This document shows, in pieces, positions 54,924 to 63,573 of a stretch of DNA of 64,000 bases; the first letter of the stretch is position 1, and each line of letters starts with the position of its first letter. Source of the stretch: Nocardiopsis composta (GTDB lineage Bacteria > Actinomycetota > Actinomycetes > Streptosporangiales > Streptosporangiaceae); NCBI RefSeq assembly GCF_014200805.1, contig NZ_JACHDB010000002.1:806001-870000 (forward strand). Direction: 5' to 3'. Under the pieces are notes generated by a model that saw nothing but the letters and a program-made list of their open reading frames with translations, searched no databases and was not told where the DNA came from. A program made the position numbers and the translations under genes.

Positions 54924-55727
54924 TCAGCCGCCGCGCTGCACGTCGACGTGGACGTGGTCCAGGTGGCGGAGGATCTCGTTGTCGGGGTCGGGCGACATGT
55001 AGTCCCACCACCCGCGGGCCGAGCCGCGGGCGTTCCAGATCTTGTCGTCGAAGATCACGTTGGCCACGTCCAGCTCCTCGGCGTGCGCGACCAGCCAGTG
55101 CGCCAGCAGCCAGCCCTCGCGCCGGTTCTCCTCGCCTACCGGCCGGTAGAAGACGTCGATGGCGCGGCCGTCGTAGTGCGCGGAGTCGGCGCCGTGTCCG
55201 GCGTCCACCCCTCCGGGCTCGTAGCCGCCGAGGCTCTGCTCGCCGAAGACCTCGCCCATCTCGTCCAGCACCCGCTGGGCGCGCGGGGTCAGCCCGGTCT
55301 CGGTGAGCTTCTCGCGCTGCAGCCCGGAGGCGGGCGAGACCCGGCAGGTCAGGCTGGGGCCGGCGTCGTCCGGCGGCCCCTCGGCGAGGCGCTCCAGCGC
55401 CGCCGGGTCGATGCCGGAGGTGTCCGGCCCCTCCTCCCCGCGGGCCTGCAGCGCGACGGCGGTGGTGGCGGTGCGGGCCTGCTCGGTGGTGAGGCCGATC
55501 GAGCCGTCCTCGGTCCGCACCGAGCAGGCGGGCCCCCAGGGCAGGGCGGTCTCGTCCAGGCCCAGCCGCGGGGCGAGCACCACCAGGCCGCCCGCGACCA
55601 GCACGATGAGGGCCAGCGGCACCAGCAGGCAGCCGGTCAGGCACCCGCCGCGCCGCCTCCGCCGCCGCGTTCCGCGCCCGCCCGGCTCCCGGCCGCCCGG
55701 TCCCGCTTCTTCTTCCGGTGTGGTCAC
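54924..55727 (-). CDS. Membrane-anchored M15-peptidase-like protein
   Basis: 267 residues. The short cytoplasmic N-terminus is Arg-rich, one membrane helix spans about 29-53, and the rest is extracellular. The C-terminal part has the D-alanyl-D-alanine-carboxypeptidase-like ligand pattern: SAHYDGRAIDVFYRP, and EILRHLDHVHVDVQ, where H...D and H.DHVH resemble zinc ligands of the M15 fold. The middle Cys residues (ACSVR, LTCRVS) may form a disulfide. It may cut peptidoglycan stems; homologues in actinomycetes are annotated only as hypothetical or ARB_07466-like. ATG 55727. Confidence 0.7.
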   Translation of the reverse strand: MTTPEEEAGPGGREPGGRGTRRRRRRGGCLTGCLLVPLALIVLVAGGLVVLAPRLGLDETALPWGPACSVRTEDGSIGLTTEQARTATTAVALQARGEEGPDTSGIDPAALERLAEGPPDDAGPSLTCRVSPASGLQREKLTETGLTPRAQRVLDEMGEVFGEQSLGGYEPGGVDAGHGADSAHYDGRAIDVFYRPVGEENRREGWLLAHWLVAHAEELDVANVIFDDKIWNARGSARGWWDYMSPDPDNEILRHLDHVHVDVQRGG

Positions 55728-55794
55728 GGAACGTAGGACGGCCGGGGCGCCGCCGGAGTTCCTGGAGCGGCCGGGCGGCGGGCCCCGCGGGTGC

Positions 55795-56505
55795 TCAGAA
55801 CGCGCTCCACAGCACGAAGGCGCCCCCGGCGAGCAGCGCGAAGGCCCAGACCCGGTCCATGGTCACCCAGCGCAGCCGCATCGCGTGCACGCCGAGGAAG
55901 TCGTAGGCGATCAGCGCCACGACGCCGGTCGCGGCGAACATCGCCGCGGTGTGCACCGCGGTCGCGGCCAGGCCGACCAGGGTGGTGTCGAACAACTCCC
56001 AGGACGGTGCCGCGGCCGCCGGTTCCGCCTGCGCGGCCGCCGGGGCCGGCGCGGGGGCGTGCGCGTGGTGCCCGCCCCGCCCGGCCGCCCCGCCGCCCTC
56101 CGGCCCCAGGTCCCCGGAGAGGACGGGCAGCAGCATCAGGCCGGCGCCGTGCACCGAGGCCATCAGGAACGACCAGACGCCCAGCTGGGGCAGGGACATC
56201 CGGACGTCGGTGCGGTGCACGTGCGCCCGGGCGAGCAGCAGCCACAGCCCGGCCGCGGCGAGCAGGGCGCCCCCGGCCGCGGGCACCCAGCGCGACGCGG
56301 TCAGCGACCCGGTGGCGGTGATGACCACCGCGACCGCCGCCACCGAGGCCGCGTGCCCGGCGGCCAGCACCGGCAGCGAGCGGAGCAGCGCGCCGCGGCC
56401 GCCCTCCTGCAGCCCTCGGGAGACGGCGAGCAGCCACCCCATGCCGGGGTTGGCGCCGTGGAAGATCCCCAGACCGATCAGGGCCCACAACTGGGCGCCG
56501 CTCAC
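55795..56505 (-). CDS. Polytopic membrane protein with His-rich loop (NicO/UreH-like)
   Basis: 236 residues with about six hydrophobic helices. The first helix has IFHGANPGMGWLLAVSRG, and another region SLPVLAAGHAASVAAVAVV; paired in-membrane His residues and a central His-containing loop (AGRGGHHAHAPAPAPA, near 145-160) resemble nickel/cobalt transporters of the NicO/RcnA type and related UreH-like proteins. It could export or import a metal ion; that is inference. It is transcribed in the same direction as the M15-like gene 67 nt downstream. Confidence 0.6.
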   Translation of the reverse strand: MSGAQLWALIGLGIFHGANPGMGWLLAVSRGLQEGGRGALLRSLPVLAAGHAASVAAVAVVITATGSLTASRWVPAAGGALLAAAGLWLLLARAHVHRTDVRMSLPQLGVWSFLMASVHGAGLMLLPVLSGDLGPEGGGAAGRGGHHAHAPAPAPAAAQAEPAAAAPSWELFDTTLVGLAATAVHTAAMFAATGVVALIAYDFLGVHAMRLRWVTMDRVWAFALLAGGAFVLWSAF

Positions 56506-57467
56506 CGGTGGCCCATCCCGCAGCGGTCCCGGCCCCGTGGCCCCGCCGGGGCGCCCAGGTGGGGCCGCGAGACCGGGCGTACCGCCCCGGCGCGACCGCC
56601 GTTCGCCGATGGGCCGGGCCCTGCGCCGCCTTCGGAAGCGCGGGCCGCCGCGCGGGTGGGGCCGGCGGGAGGAAGCGCGGCGTTCGCCCCGGCCGGCTGC
56701 GGGAACCCGATCGGCGCCGCCGGTGCATCCCCCGCGGTCCCGGGGCCGCGGCGCTCAGCGGAGCGGGGGCCGGGCCGCCGCCGGGGGACCGGCCCTTCCC
56801 CGCCCTGCGGGGTGCGGGGGAGGCCTACCGGCCGCGGCAGGGGAGCGCCCGCCGGCCCCCGTCCGACCGGGGCGCCCACGCGCCGCCGGCCGGAGCGGTT
56901 CGGGGCGGCCGCCCGAAGGCCGGAGGAGGAGGGCTCCGCCGGCGGTCCGGGCCGGGGAGGGGCCGTCCCGGGCGGCCGCGCCCCGCAGGCCGGCGGTCGG
57001 CCGCCGGTGCGGGGCCCGTCCACCGGGGCGGCTCCGCCCGGCGGAGGGCGGCGAGCGGGAGGGGAGGCACGGCATGCGGTCGGGGGCGGGGCGTCCGCTT
57101 CTCCTGCGGCCAGGTGGGGAGATGCCAACAGATCCCTCCGATCCCCTCGGGGCGACCGCCGGGCGGGCCACCGCGAGCGTCACACACCGCGACCGGATGA
57201 TCAACGGCGGGCGACGGGCTGACCGGGACCGGCCACTTCCCGGGGCCGACCCCGGCGGCGGTCGGGCGCGGCCGGGATGCCACCGTGGAGAGCGGGCGGC
57301 CGCCGCCGGGCGGGGGCGGTCCGGGGTGATCCGGAACGCATCGCGCGCCGCCGGGGCCGCCGTGCGGAATAGCCGGTGCCCGGCGGGGGCTGTTGCTGAA
57401 CAGCGGTCCGCGGCGACCGCGACCCGGCGAGGACGTCGACGAGGAACCAGGGAAGGCGAGGCGACCC
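56506..57467. other. 0.96-kb gene-free GC-rich region
   Basis: This divergent region shows no coding sequence with family resemblance; its long open frames on both strands are composition artefacts (Arg/Pro/Gly-rich). It probably holds promoters for the membrane protein and the flavin reductase. GCTGTTGCTGAACAGC (57389-57404) is a small perfect hairpin upstream of the reductase. Confidence 0.5.
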
Positions 57468-58115
57468 GTGCGGACACCCCCGAGCGGTCCGGCAGCGCAG
57501 GCCGGCGGCGAACCACGGTCCCGGCAGCAGCGGGGCGGCCCCGGAGAGCGGCCGCCGGGCGAGGCCCGGGCCGGCGCCGACGTCGGGGCCGCGCGGTTCC
57601 GCGAGGTCATGGCGCGGCACCCGGCGGGCGTCGTGGTGGTCACCGCCGCCCCCGACCAGGGGCCGGTGGGCCTCACCGCCACCTCGTTCACCAGCGTGAG
57701 CCTGGAGCCGCCGCTGGTGTCGTTCTACATCGACGGCCGGGCCTCCAGCTGGCCGGGCATCCGGGACGCCCAGGCCTTCGCGGTCAACCTGCTCGCCGAG
57801 GACCAGCACGAGGTCGCCGCGCGGTTCGCCGCCCGCGGCGTGGACCGCTTCGCGCCGCCCACCCGCTGGTGGCACGGGCCGGCCGGGGTGCCGCTGCTGC
57901 ACGGGGCCGCGGGGCACGTGGTCTGCCGCCGCCACGACGTGTTCGCCGTCGGCGACCACTGGCTGGTCGTGGGCCGGGTGGCCGCCACCGCCGTCGCCGG
58001 CGAGCAGCACGCGCTCGGCGTCCAGCGGGCCCCCGACGCCGCCCCGGGCTCGGCCCCGGCCCCGCTGCTCTACCACCGCGGCCGCTACGGCTCCTTCACC
58101 GCCCGCGAGGACTGA
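57468..58115 (+). CDS. Flavin reductase-like domain protein
   Basis: 215 residues. After a disordered 45-residue N-terminus comes a flavin_reduct (DIM6/NTAB) domain: RFREVMARHPAGVVVVTAA, GLTATSFTSVSLEPPLVSFY with the FMN-phosphate loop, AVNLLAEDQHEVAARFA, and VVGRVAATAV. Such enzymes reduce FMN/FAD with NAD(P)H for a partner monooxygenase, or act as heme-like oxygenase relatives. No monooxygenase gene is adjacent. GTG 57468 has GGGAAGGCGAGG upstream; the frame is open to 57393. Confidence 0.87.
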   Translation: MRTPPSGPAAQAGGEPRSRQQRGGPGERPPGEARAGADVGAARFREVMARHPAGVVVVTAAPDQGPVGLTATSFTSVSLEPPLVSFYIDGRASSWPGIRDAQAFAVNLLAEDQHEVAARFAARGVDRFAPPTRWWHGPAGVPLLHGAAGHVVCRRHDVFAVGDHWLVVGRVAATAVAGEQHALGVQRAPDAAPGSAPAPLLYHRGRYGSFTARED

Positions 58116-58278
58116 GCCCGCAGGCGGCCTTCGACGGCGCCTCCGCCCGGGCCCCGCGTGCCGCTCTCGGCGCCGCCGCCTCAGGGACCGCCAGGACATG
58201 CGGCCGGTGCCGCCGGCGGGCGGGGAGCGCCGCGGCCGCGGCGGTACCGGGGCGCTGCCGCCGGGGTTCCGCCGCGGG

Positions 58279-58884
58279 TCAGCCGCCTTCGAAGGTGATC
58301 TCCACCCGGCGGTTCTGCGCCCGGGCGGAGGGGATGTCGGCGCCTTCGGAGTCGGTCTCCTCGGCGATCGGCTCATCGGAGCCGCGGCCCTCGGCCTCGA
58401 TCTCGGGGGCGCCGGAGCCGAGCTCCTCCTCGATCGCCTCCTTGACCGCCTCGGCGCGCCGTTCGGAGAGGTCCTGGTTGTAGGACTCCTCGCCGATGCC
58501 GTCGGAGTGGCCCACCACCTGCACGGTGCCCGAGACGCCCTCCAGCCGGCCGGCCAGCTCGGCGACGGTGCTCTGCGCCGCATCGGTCAGCTCGGCCTCG
58601 TCGAAGGCGAACAGCACGTCGGCGGAGATGGTCACGGTGGTGCTGGAGCCGGTGATCTCCTCCTGCTCCAGCTCCTCCACGGAACCGGCCGGGTCGATGC
58701 CGGTGACGGCGGCGTCTGGATCGATGGAGGTGACCGAGGCCGCCAGCGAGTCCGCGGAGGGGGACTCCGGGTCGCCCGCGGTCGCGGCCGGATCGGCGGC
58801 CGCGGGCACGGGGACCAGCAGCAGCGCGGCGACGGAGGCGGCGAGCACGGCGGTCCGGGGCAGGGGGAAGGCCGGCGCGCTCAC
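58279..58884 (-). CDS. Secreted OmpA-domain protein
   Basis: 201 residues. A signal peptide (LAASVAALLLVPVPAAADP) and a linker (about 30-80) precede an OmpA/MotB peptidoglycan-binding domain: TISADVLFAFDEAELTDAAQ, VVGHSDGIGEESYNQDLSERRA and ARAQNRRVEITFEG, with the Asp and Arg that bind diaminopimelate. In an actinobacterium with no classical outer membrane it should attach to peptidoglycan outside the cell. The GTG at 58884 overlaps the stop of the upstream lipoprotein gene, so the two are co-translated. Confidence 0.88.
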   Translation of the reverse strand: MSAPAFPLPRTAVLAASVAALLLVPVPAAADPAATAGDPESPSADSLAASVTSIDPDAAVTGIDPAGSVEELEQEEITGSSTTVTISADVLFAFDEAELTDAAQSTVAELAGRLEGVSGTVQVVGHSDGIGEESYNQDLSERRAEAVKEAIEEELGSGAPEIEAEGRGSDEPIAEETDSEGADIPSARAQNRRVEITFEGG

Positions 58885-59447
58885 TCGGACTCCCCGGCGC
58901 CGGAGACCGGCACGTTCATGATCGGCTGGAACCCGTAGAAGTACACGTCCGCGGCCTTCATACCGTCGCGGGGCGCGGCGAAGAAGGCGGTCAGCGTGGT
59001 CTTCTCGCCGTAGGGGATCGCCGTCTCCCACGGGTCGGGCTCCAGTTGCTCGGTGTCCTCGTCTGCGACGGTCTCGTAGCGGAGCAGGTTCTCCATGTCG
59101 ATCAGGTAGATGTTGGCGCCGGTACCGGCGCCGAGCAGGCTGCGCAGGTAGGGGGAGGAGGGGGCGTCGGACGCCGGCTCCTCCGGGGTGATGGAGTAGT
59201 CCATCTGCATCAGGTCGCCGCGGGCCTGCAGGCTGTGGATCTCGAAGGTGATCTCGCCGTCGAGCTCGGGGTAGGAGAAGGTCCCCTCGGCGATCGCCTC
59301 GCCGGCCTCGACGGTGCCGGGCGAGCCCTGTCCTGCGCCGTCTCCCTGCTCCTGGGAGCCCTCCCGGGCGTCCTCCCCGCCGGAGCAGCCGGCCAGGAGC
59401 AGGGCGAGGGCGAAGGCGGGGACCGCCGCCTTGAAGAACGGGCGCAC
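58881..59447 (-). CDS. Lipoprotein co-transcribed with the OmpA-domain gene
   Basis: 188 residues. The lipoprotein signal ends in LLAGCSGG (Cys21), then a Gly/Glu/Gln linker. The mature part (GTFSYPELDGEITFEIHSL, MDYSITPEEP, LLRYETVADE, YGEKTTLTAFFAAPRD, ADVYFYGFQPIMNVPV) looks like an immunoglobulin-like beta-sandwich of the DUF4352 type. No catalytic motif. Since it overlaps the OmpA gene, it probably partners with it at the cell surface. GTG 59447 is followed directly by the signal peptide. Confidence 0.75.
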   Translation of the reverse strand: MRPFFKAAVPAFALALLLAGCSGGEDAREGSQEQGDGAGQGSPGTVEAGEAIAEGTFSYPELDGEITFEIHSLQARGDLMQMDYSITPEEPASDAPSSPYLRSLLGAGTGANIYLIDMENLLRYETVADEDTEQLEPDPWETAIPYGEKTTLTAFFAAPRDGMKAADVYFYGFQPIMNVPVSGAGESE

Positions 59448-59573
59448 GTCGGTGTTCCTCCGTGGTTCAGGGGATGGGGGATGGCGCCCGGGTAGATGCG
59501 GAGCGTGCCCGGGCGGTTCCGGGCCGGAGGCGCGCTGGCCGCTTCCGGACAATGCTCCCCGGGCGGACGCGGC

Positions 59574-59613
59574 GGCGCCCGCGCCCCGGCGGCGCGGCCG
59601 GGGCGCGGGCGCC
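59574..59613 (-). terminator. 16-bp hairpin terminator of the LCP gene
   Basis: Positions 59574-59589 pair perfectly with 59598-59613 with an 8-nt loop, 40 nt after the stop of the minus-strand LCP gene. No U-tract. Confidence 0.7.
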
Positions 59614-59653
59614 TTCCACCGTTCTGCTGTTCCCGGGCCGGGGAGCGGACCGG

Positions 59654-61210
59654 TCAGGGGCAGATGGAGTCCAGCGAGGTGGCGTCGTCGCCGACCTGGC
59701 GGCCCGGGGTGGTCGGCGAGGGCTCGGGCAGGCCGGTGTAGTCCTGCCACTCGGTGCTGTCGCCGTCCTCACCGGCGCCTTCCTCCGCGCCCTCCTCGGA
59801 GGGGGAGGGAGAGGAGGCCGAGGCGCTCGGCTCCGGCTCGGCCGCCCGGTCGTCCCCGCCTTTCTCGTCGTCCTGCTGGGCGGAGACCGCGTCGGCGACC
59901 AGGCGCCGGATCTCCTTCCAGTCCGGGTAGGCCGGGTTGACCTGGGGCGGGGAGAGCTGGAGCGACTTCATCTCGCCCTCCTCGGAGACGGTCTCGGCGA
60001 GCTCGATGAAGGCGGGCAGCTTGGCCTGCGGGATGTCGGTGCGCAGGGTCTTCTTGGTGGCGCCGGCGAGCTCCTGGAAGCTGGTCAGCACGGTGGCCGG
60101 GTCGGCCTGCTCCACCACGTACTTGACCAGGCAGCCCTGCCGGCCCATCCGGGTGTAGTCGTCGCTGTTCACCCGGCTGCGGCCGTACCAGAGCGCCTGG
60201 TTGCCGTTCAGGTGCTGGTCGCCGGCCTCCAGCACGGCGCCCTCCTGGCCGTAGGGGATCGGCTCGTCGATGTGCACGTCGATGCCGCCGATGGCGTCGA
60301 TGACGGCCTCGAAGCCCTTCATGTCCACCAGGGCGTAGTACTCCGCCTCCAGGCCGGTGATGTGCCCGACGACGCCCTTGAGGGTGTCCGCGGCCGGGTC
60401 GGTGGCCTGCGGGTTCTCCGCCAGCTGCTCGGGGTCCTCGGCGATGGTCTGGTAGATCTCGTTGAAGATGTCGTTGAAGCCGTAGGGCGGCGGGTAGGCC
60501 TCGGCCAGCTTGGAGCCCTTGGGGAACTGCACGTCCTCCAGGTTGCGCGGCAGGCTGATCAGGACCGTGTCGCCGTCGTGCACGTCGATGCTGGCCAGCA
60601 TGACCGAGTCGGTGCGCATGCCGTATCGGTTGCTGCCGGAGTCCCCGCCGATGAGCAGCACCTCGATGCGGTCCCGGCCGTTCCACGGGTCGGCGGCGTC
60701 GTGCGGCTCCCCATCGACCCCGCCGCCGCCGAACACCGAGGTGAGGGTGTCGTAGGCGGTGTAGCTGGTGTGCATCACCGCGCCCGCCGGGGCGGCGACG
60801 CACAGGCAGAGCACCAGGACGAGGGCGGCTCCGCCGATCCGCACCCCGGCGCCGGCCGGCCGCGGCCGGGTGATCACCCAGGAGTGCACGATCACCGTCA
60901 TCCACAGCACCGCCAGCACGAAGGCGGCCGCGGCCGCGGTGAGCAGCCACTCGCTCTGCACCGCCATCCGGGCGCCGCGCGCCATGTTCCCGGCGAGCAG
61001 GACCCCCGCGGTCGCCGCTCCGGCGATCAGCAGCGCGTAGACCGCCAGGATCGCGGTTCCGGCCGCGCGCCGCCCCGAGCGCAGGTGGGCGATTCCGGGC
61101 AGGACCACCGAGGCCGCGGTGAGGAGTAGCGCGCGCCCCGTACCCGACCGGTTTCGGTCGGACTCTTTTCCGTCCGCCTCCGGCCGCTCGTCTGCCCCTT
61201 GGTTCGCCAT
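59654..61210 (-). CDS. LytR-CpsA-Psr (LCP) family cell-wall glycopolymer ligase
   Basis: 518 residues. About four membrane helices lie within residues 25-155, more than the single one of classical LCP proteins. The LCP domain follows: DRIEVLLIGGDSGSNRYGMR, TDSVMLASIDVHDGDTVLIS, LPRNLEDV with the phosphate-binding Arg, IGGIDVHIDEPIPYGQ, GRSRVNSDDYTRMGRQ. A Glu/Ser/Pro-rich tail ends the protein. LCP enzymes transfer undecaprenyl-linked teichoic-acid-like polymers or arabinogalactan to peptidoglycan outside the membrane. ATG 61210, weak RBS. Confidence 0.93.
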   Translation of the reverse strand: MANQGADERPEADGKESDRNRSGTGRALLLTAASVVLPGIAHLRSGRRAAGTAILAVYALLIAGAATAGVLLAGNMARGARMAVQSEWLLTAAAAAFVLAVLWMTVIVHSWVITRPRPAGAGVRIGGAALVLVLCLCVAAPAGAVMHTSYTAYDTLTSVFGGGGVDGEPHDAADPWNGRDRIEVLLIGGDSGSNRYGMRTDSVMLASIDVHDGDTVLISLPRNLEDVQFPKGSKLAEAYPPPYGFNDIFNEIYQTIAEDPEQLAENPQATDPAADTLKGVVGHITGLEAEYYALVDMKGFEAVIDAIGGIDVHIDEPIPYGQEGAVLEAGDQHLNGNQALWYGRSRVNSDDYTRMGRQGCLVKYVVEQADPATVLTSFQELAGATKKTLRTDIPQAKLPAFIELAETVSEEGEMKSLQLSPPQVNPAYPDWKEIRRLVADAVSAQQDDEKGGDDRAAEPEPSASASSPSPSEEGAEEGAGEDGDSTEWQDYTGLPEPSPTTPGRQVGDDATSLDSICP

Positions 61211-61591
61211 CGGGGTCCCTTCTAGATGCCCGTTTCGTCCCTCGTGCGCCGTCCCCGCCGACGCGTGTCCCTGGTCGCCGCCGGCCGGGTGGGGGAGCGC
61301 GCCGCCGCCGGCGCCCCGGCGCCGGCGGCGAATCATGCCGGACAACAGTGTCTCGCTTTGCCGGAGTTGTTCGTACGCGGAGGCGGTCGGATGAGGCTCC
61401 GAACGCATGCCCGTGATGTAGCAGAGAATGCCCGTTTGCCTGGTACCGATGCCATCCGTGGCCGAAGACGGGCTTGTTTATTTCGTGATCAGTAGTTAAG
61501 GAACGCCGCAACTGCCATGATCTGGCCGCAGGAGGGGGCGGCGCCCCGGGGGAGCAAGGGGGCCGCCGATGGAACGAAAGGCGAACATATC
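61211..61591. other. Divergent intergenic region LCP - Lrp-type regulator
   Basis: 381 nt; the right half is AT-richer (GTTTATTTCGTGATCAGTAGTTAAGGAA, 61468-61496) and probably contains the regulator promoter (TTGTTT at 61467-61472 is a possible -35). No clear gene. The regulator could start at the ATG at 61517 inside this span. Confidence 0.4.
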
Positions 61592-62521
61592 GTGCTCGAT
61601 GCGGTCGACGTGGCGCTCATGCGTGCGCTGCAGGGGGACGGAAGAGCGACCTATCAGGCTCTCGCCGACGGGGTGGGGCTGTCGCGCACGGCGGTGCGCG
61701 CGCGGGTGCGCAGGCTGATCTCGGTCGGCGCCATCCGCATCGTGGGGGTCCTGCACGCGGGGGTCCTCGGAAGAGAGGTTTTCGGGCATATCTCATTCAC
61801 GGTTTCGGGCCCGGTCGGCCCGCTCCTGGCCGAGCTGGCCGAGCGGGAGGCGGTGGTCTTCGCCGCGCAGACCGCGGGGCGCTTCCCGGCCGTGGCCCAG
61901 GTCCGGGTCCGCGACGACGAGGCGCTGGCCGAGGAGGCCGCGGTGCTGCGCGCGCTGCCCGGGGTGACCGGCGCCGAGGTGTTCCGCGCCGGCGGCATCG
62001 TCAAGGACGCCGACAGCGGCGTGCGGGAGCTGCGGGACACCCCGCTCGACCCGCTGGACTGGCGGCTGGTCCGGCACCTGCAGCGGGACGGCCGGGCCTC
62101 CTACGCCGAGCTCGCCCGGAGCGTGGGGCTCTCCCAGGCGGCGGCGCGCTCCCGGGTGGTGCGGCTGATCGAGTCCGGGGTGGTGCACGTGACGGCCGTG
62201 GTGGAGCGCTCCGCGGTGGGCGCGGACGAGCGGCTGGGGTTCGGGGTGCGCTGCCGCGGAGGTTCGGCGGCGCTCGCCTCCCGGCTGGCCGGCGTCGCCG
62301 GGGTCTCCTTCCTCGCCGCCGGATTCGGCCGGTACGACCTGGTCGGCACGGTGGCGGCCGCGGACCGGGCCGGGCTGGTGGACGCGGTGGAGGCGGTCCG
62401 CGCCTGCCCCGACGTCGGCATCCTGGAGACATGGGAGCATCTGCGGGTGGCCAAGGAGCGGCTGCGCGGCGACGGGTCGGTCCCCGCGCCGCCCAGAGAG
62501 CGGAAGGGGGCCGCCGCGTGA
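61592..62521 (+). CDS. Lrp/AsnC-family regulator with two HTH domains
   Basis: 309 residues, about twice a typical Lrp. The first HTH is VDVALMRALQGDGRATYQAL then GLSRTAVRARVRRLISVGAI; the second (near 150-200) is LDWRLVRHLQRDGRASYAEL then GLSQAAARSRVVRLIESGVV. Each is followed by a partial ligand-binding (RAM/ACT-like) domain. Double-HTH Lrp proteins are common in actinomycetes and may bind amino acids. GTG 61592 has GAAAGG about 10 nt upstream; ATG 61517 is an alternative. It overlaps folP2 by 4 nt. Confidence 0.87.
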   Translation: MLDAVDVALMRALQGDGRATYQALADGVGLSRTAVRARVRRLISVGAIRIVGVLHAGVLGREVFGHISFTVSGPVGPLLAELAEREAVVFAAQTAGRFPAVAQVRVRDDEALAEEAAVLRALPGVTGAEVFRAGGIVKDADSGVRELRDTPLDPLDWRLVRHLQRDGRASYAELARSVGLSQAAARSRVVRLIESGVVHVTAVVERSAVGADERLGFGVRCRGGSAALASRLAGVAGVSFLAAGFGRYDLVGTVAAADRAGLVDAVEAVRACPDVGILETWEHLRVAKERLRGDGSVPAPPRERKGAAA

Positions 62522-63432
62522 GCGGTGCCGCAGGGGAGGCGGGCGCCCGGCCCGGCGGGGTGCTGCGGCTGCGCGGCCGGGTCTTCGGTCCGGGCCGGTA
62601 CGCGGTGATGGGGGTGGTCAACCGGACCCCCGACTCCTTCTACGACCGGGGGGCGACCTTCGCCTTCGAGGCGGCGCTGCGCGCGGCCGACGCGGCGGTG
62701 CGCAACGGCGCGGACATCATCGACGTCGGCGGGGTGAAGGCCGGGTACGGCGACGAGGTCTCCGTCGAAGAGGAGGTCGCCCGCACCGCGCCGTTCGTCG
62801 CCGAGCTGCGCGCCCGCCACCCCGGCGTGGTGATCTCGGTGGACACCTGGCGGGCGCGGGTGGGGGAGGAGTGCCTGCGCGCCGGGGCCGACCTGATCAA
62901 CGACACCTGGGCCGGCGCCGACCCGGACCTGGCCCGGGTGGCCGCCGAGGGCGGCGCCGGCCTGGTGTGCAGCCACAGCGGCGGCCTGGGCCCGCGGACC
63001 GACCCGCACCGGGCGCACTACGCCGACGTGGCGGCCGATGTCGTCACCACGGTGACCGCCCTGGCCGAGCGCGCCGTCGACCTGGGCGTCGCCCCGGACC
63101 GGGTGCTCATCGACCCCACCCACGACTTCGGCAAGAACACCTACCACTCGCTGGAGCTCACCCGGCGGCTGGGCGAACTGGCCGGCACCGGCTGGCCGGT
63201 GCTGGTGGCCGTCTCCAACAAGGACTTCATCGGCGAGACGCTGGACGCCCCGGTCACCGACCGGCTGGCCGGAACGCTCGCCGTGCTGGCCGTCTCGGCC
63301 TGGGAGGGCGCGCGGGTGTTCCGAGTGCACGACGTCGGGGCCGCGCGGGCCGCCCTGGACGCGGTGGCGGCGGTGGCCGCGACCGCGGAGGAGGCCGCCG
63401 TCGGGAACGGATCCGCAGGCCCGGACGTGTAA
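62518..63432 (+). CDS. folP2: Dihydropteroate synthase paralogue, FolP2 type
   Basis: 304 residues, pterin-binding TIM barrel. The first signature is VMGVVNRTPDSFYDRGATF instead of VN(I/V)TPDSFSDGG, with GADIIDVGGVKAG, LINDTWAGAD, and LIDPTHDFGKNTYH. These are diagnostic of actinobacterial FolP2, whose mycobacterial members are reported not to make dihydropteroate efficiently; the real FolP1 should be elsewhere. The substrate here is thus uncertain. The start GTG 62518 overlaps the stop of the Lrp regulator. A hairpin (63503-63528) follows. Confidence 0.9.
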   Translation: MSGAAGEAGARPGGVLRLRGRVFGPGRYAVMGVVNRTPDSFYDRGATFAFEAALRAADAAVRNGADIIDVGGVKAGYGDEVSVEEEVARTAPFVAELRARHPGVVISVDTWRARVGEECLRAGADLINDTWAGADPDLARVAAEGGAGLVCSHSGGLGPRTDPHRAHYADVAADVVTTVTALAERAVDLGVAPDRVLIDPTHDFGKNTYHSLELTRRLGELAGTGWPVLVAVSNKDFIGETLDAPVTDRLAGTLAVLAVSAWEGARVFRVHDVGAARAALDAVAAVAATAEEAAVGNGSAGPDV

Positions 63433-63502
63433 CCGTCGGTAGCGTTTTTTGCTCTTTTCCGCGCCGGGCGTCTTGCGTTGCGGTGAAGTTACCCGTGAGT
63501 AT

Positions 63503-63528
63503 GAGGGGGTCGGGCCGTCGGCCCCCTC
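63503..63528 (+). terminator. Hairpin terminator after folP2
   Basis: GAGGGGGTCG pairs with CGGCCCCCTC (one G-T pair), loop of 6 nt, 71 nt past the stop. A T-run (GTTTTTT, 63453-63459) lies earlier, without a stem. Confidence 0.55.
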
Positions 63529-63573
63529 TGCGGGGTGCGGCGGTCCGCTCAGGCGCGTGTATTGGAGGCAGAC

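Noticed and set aside
56506-57467. Possible genes of about 200-290 codons on either strand in the gap before the flavin reductase
   Set aside because: All candidates are Arg/Pro/Gly-rich, lack good starts and overlap one another in several frames with no domain pattern.
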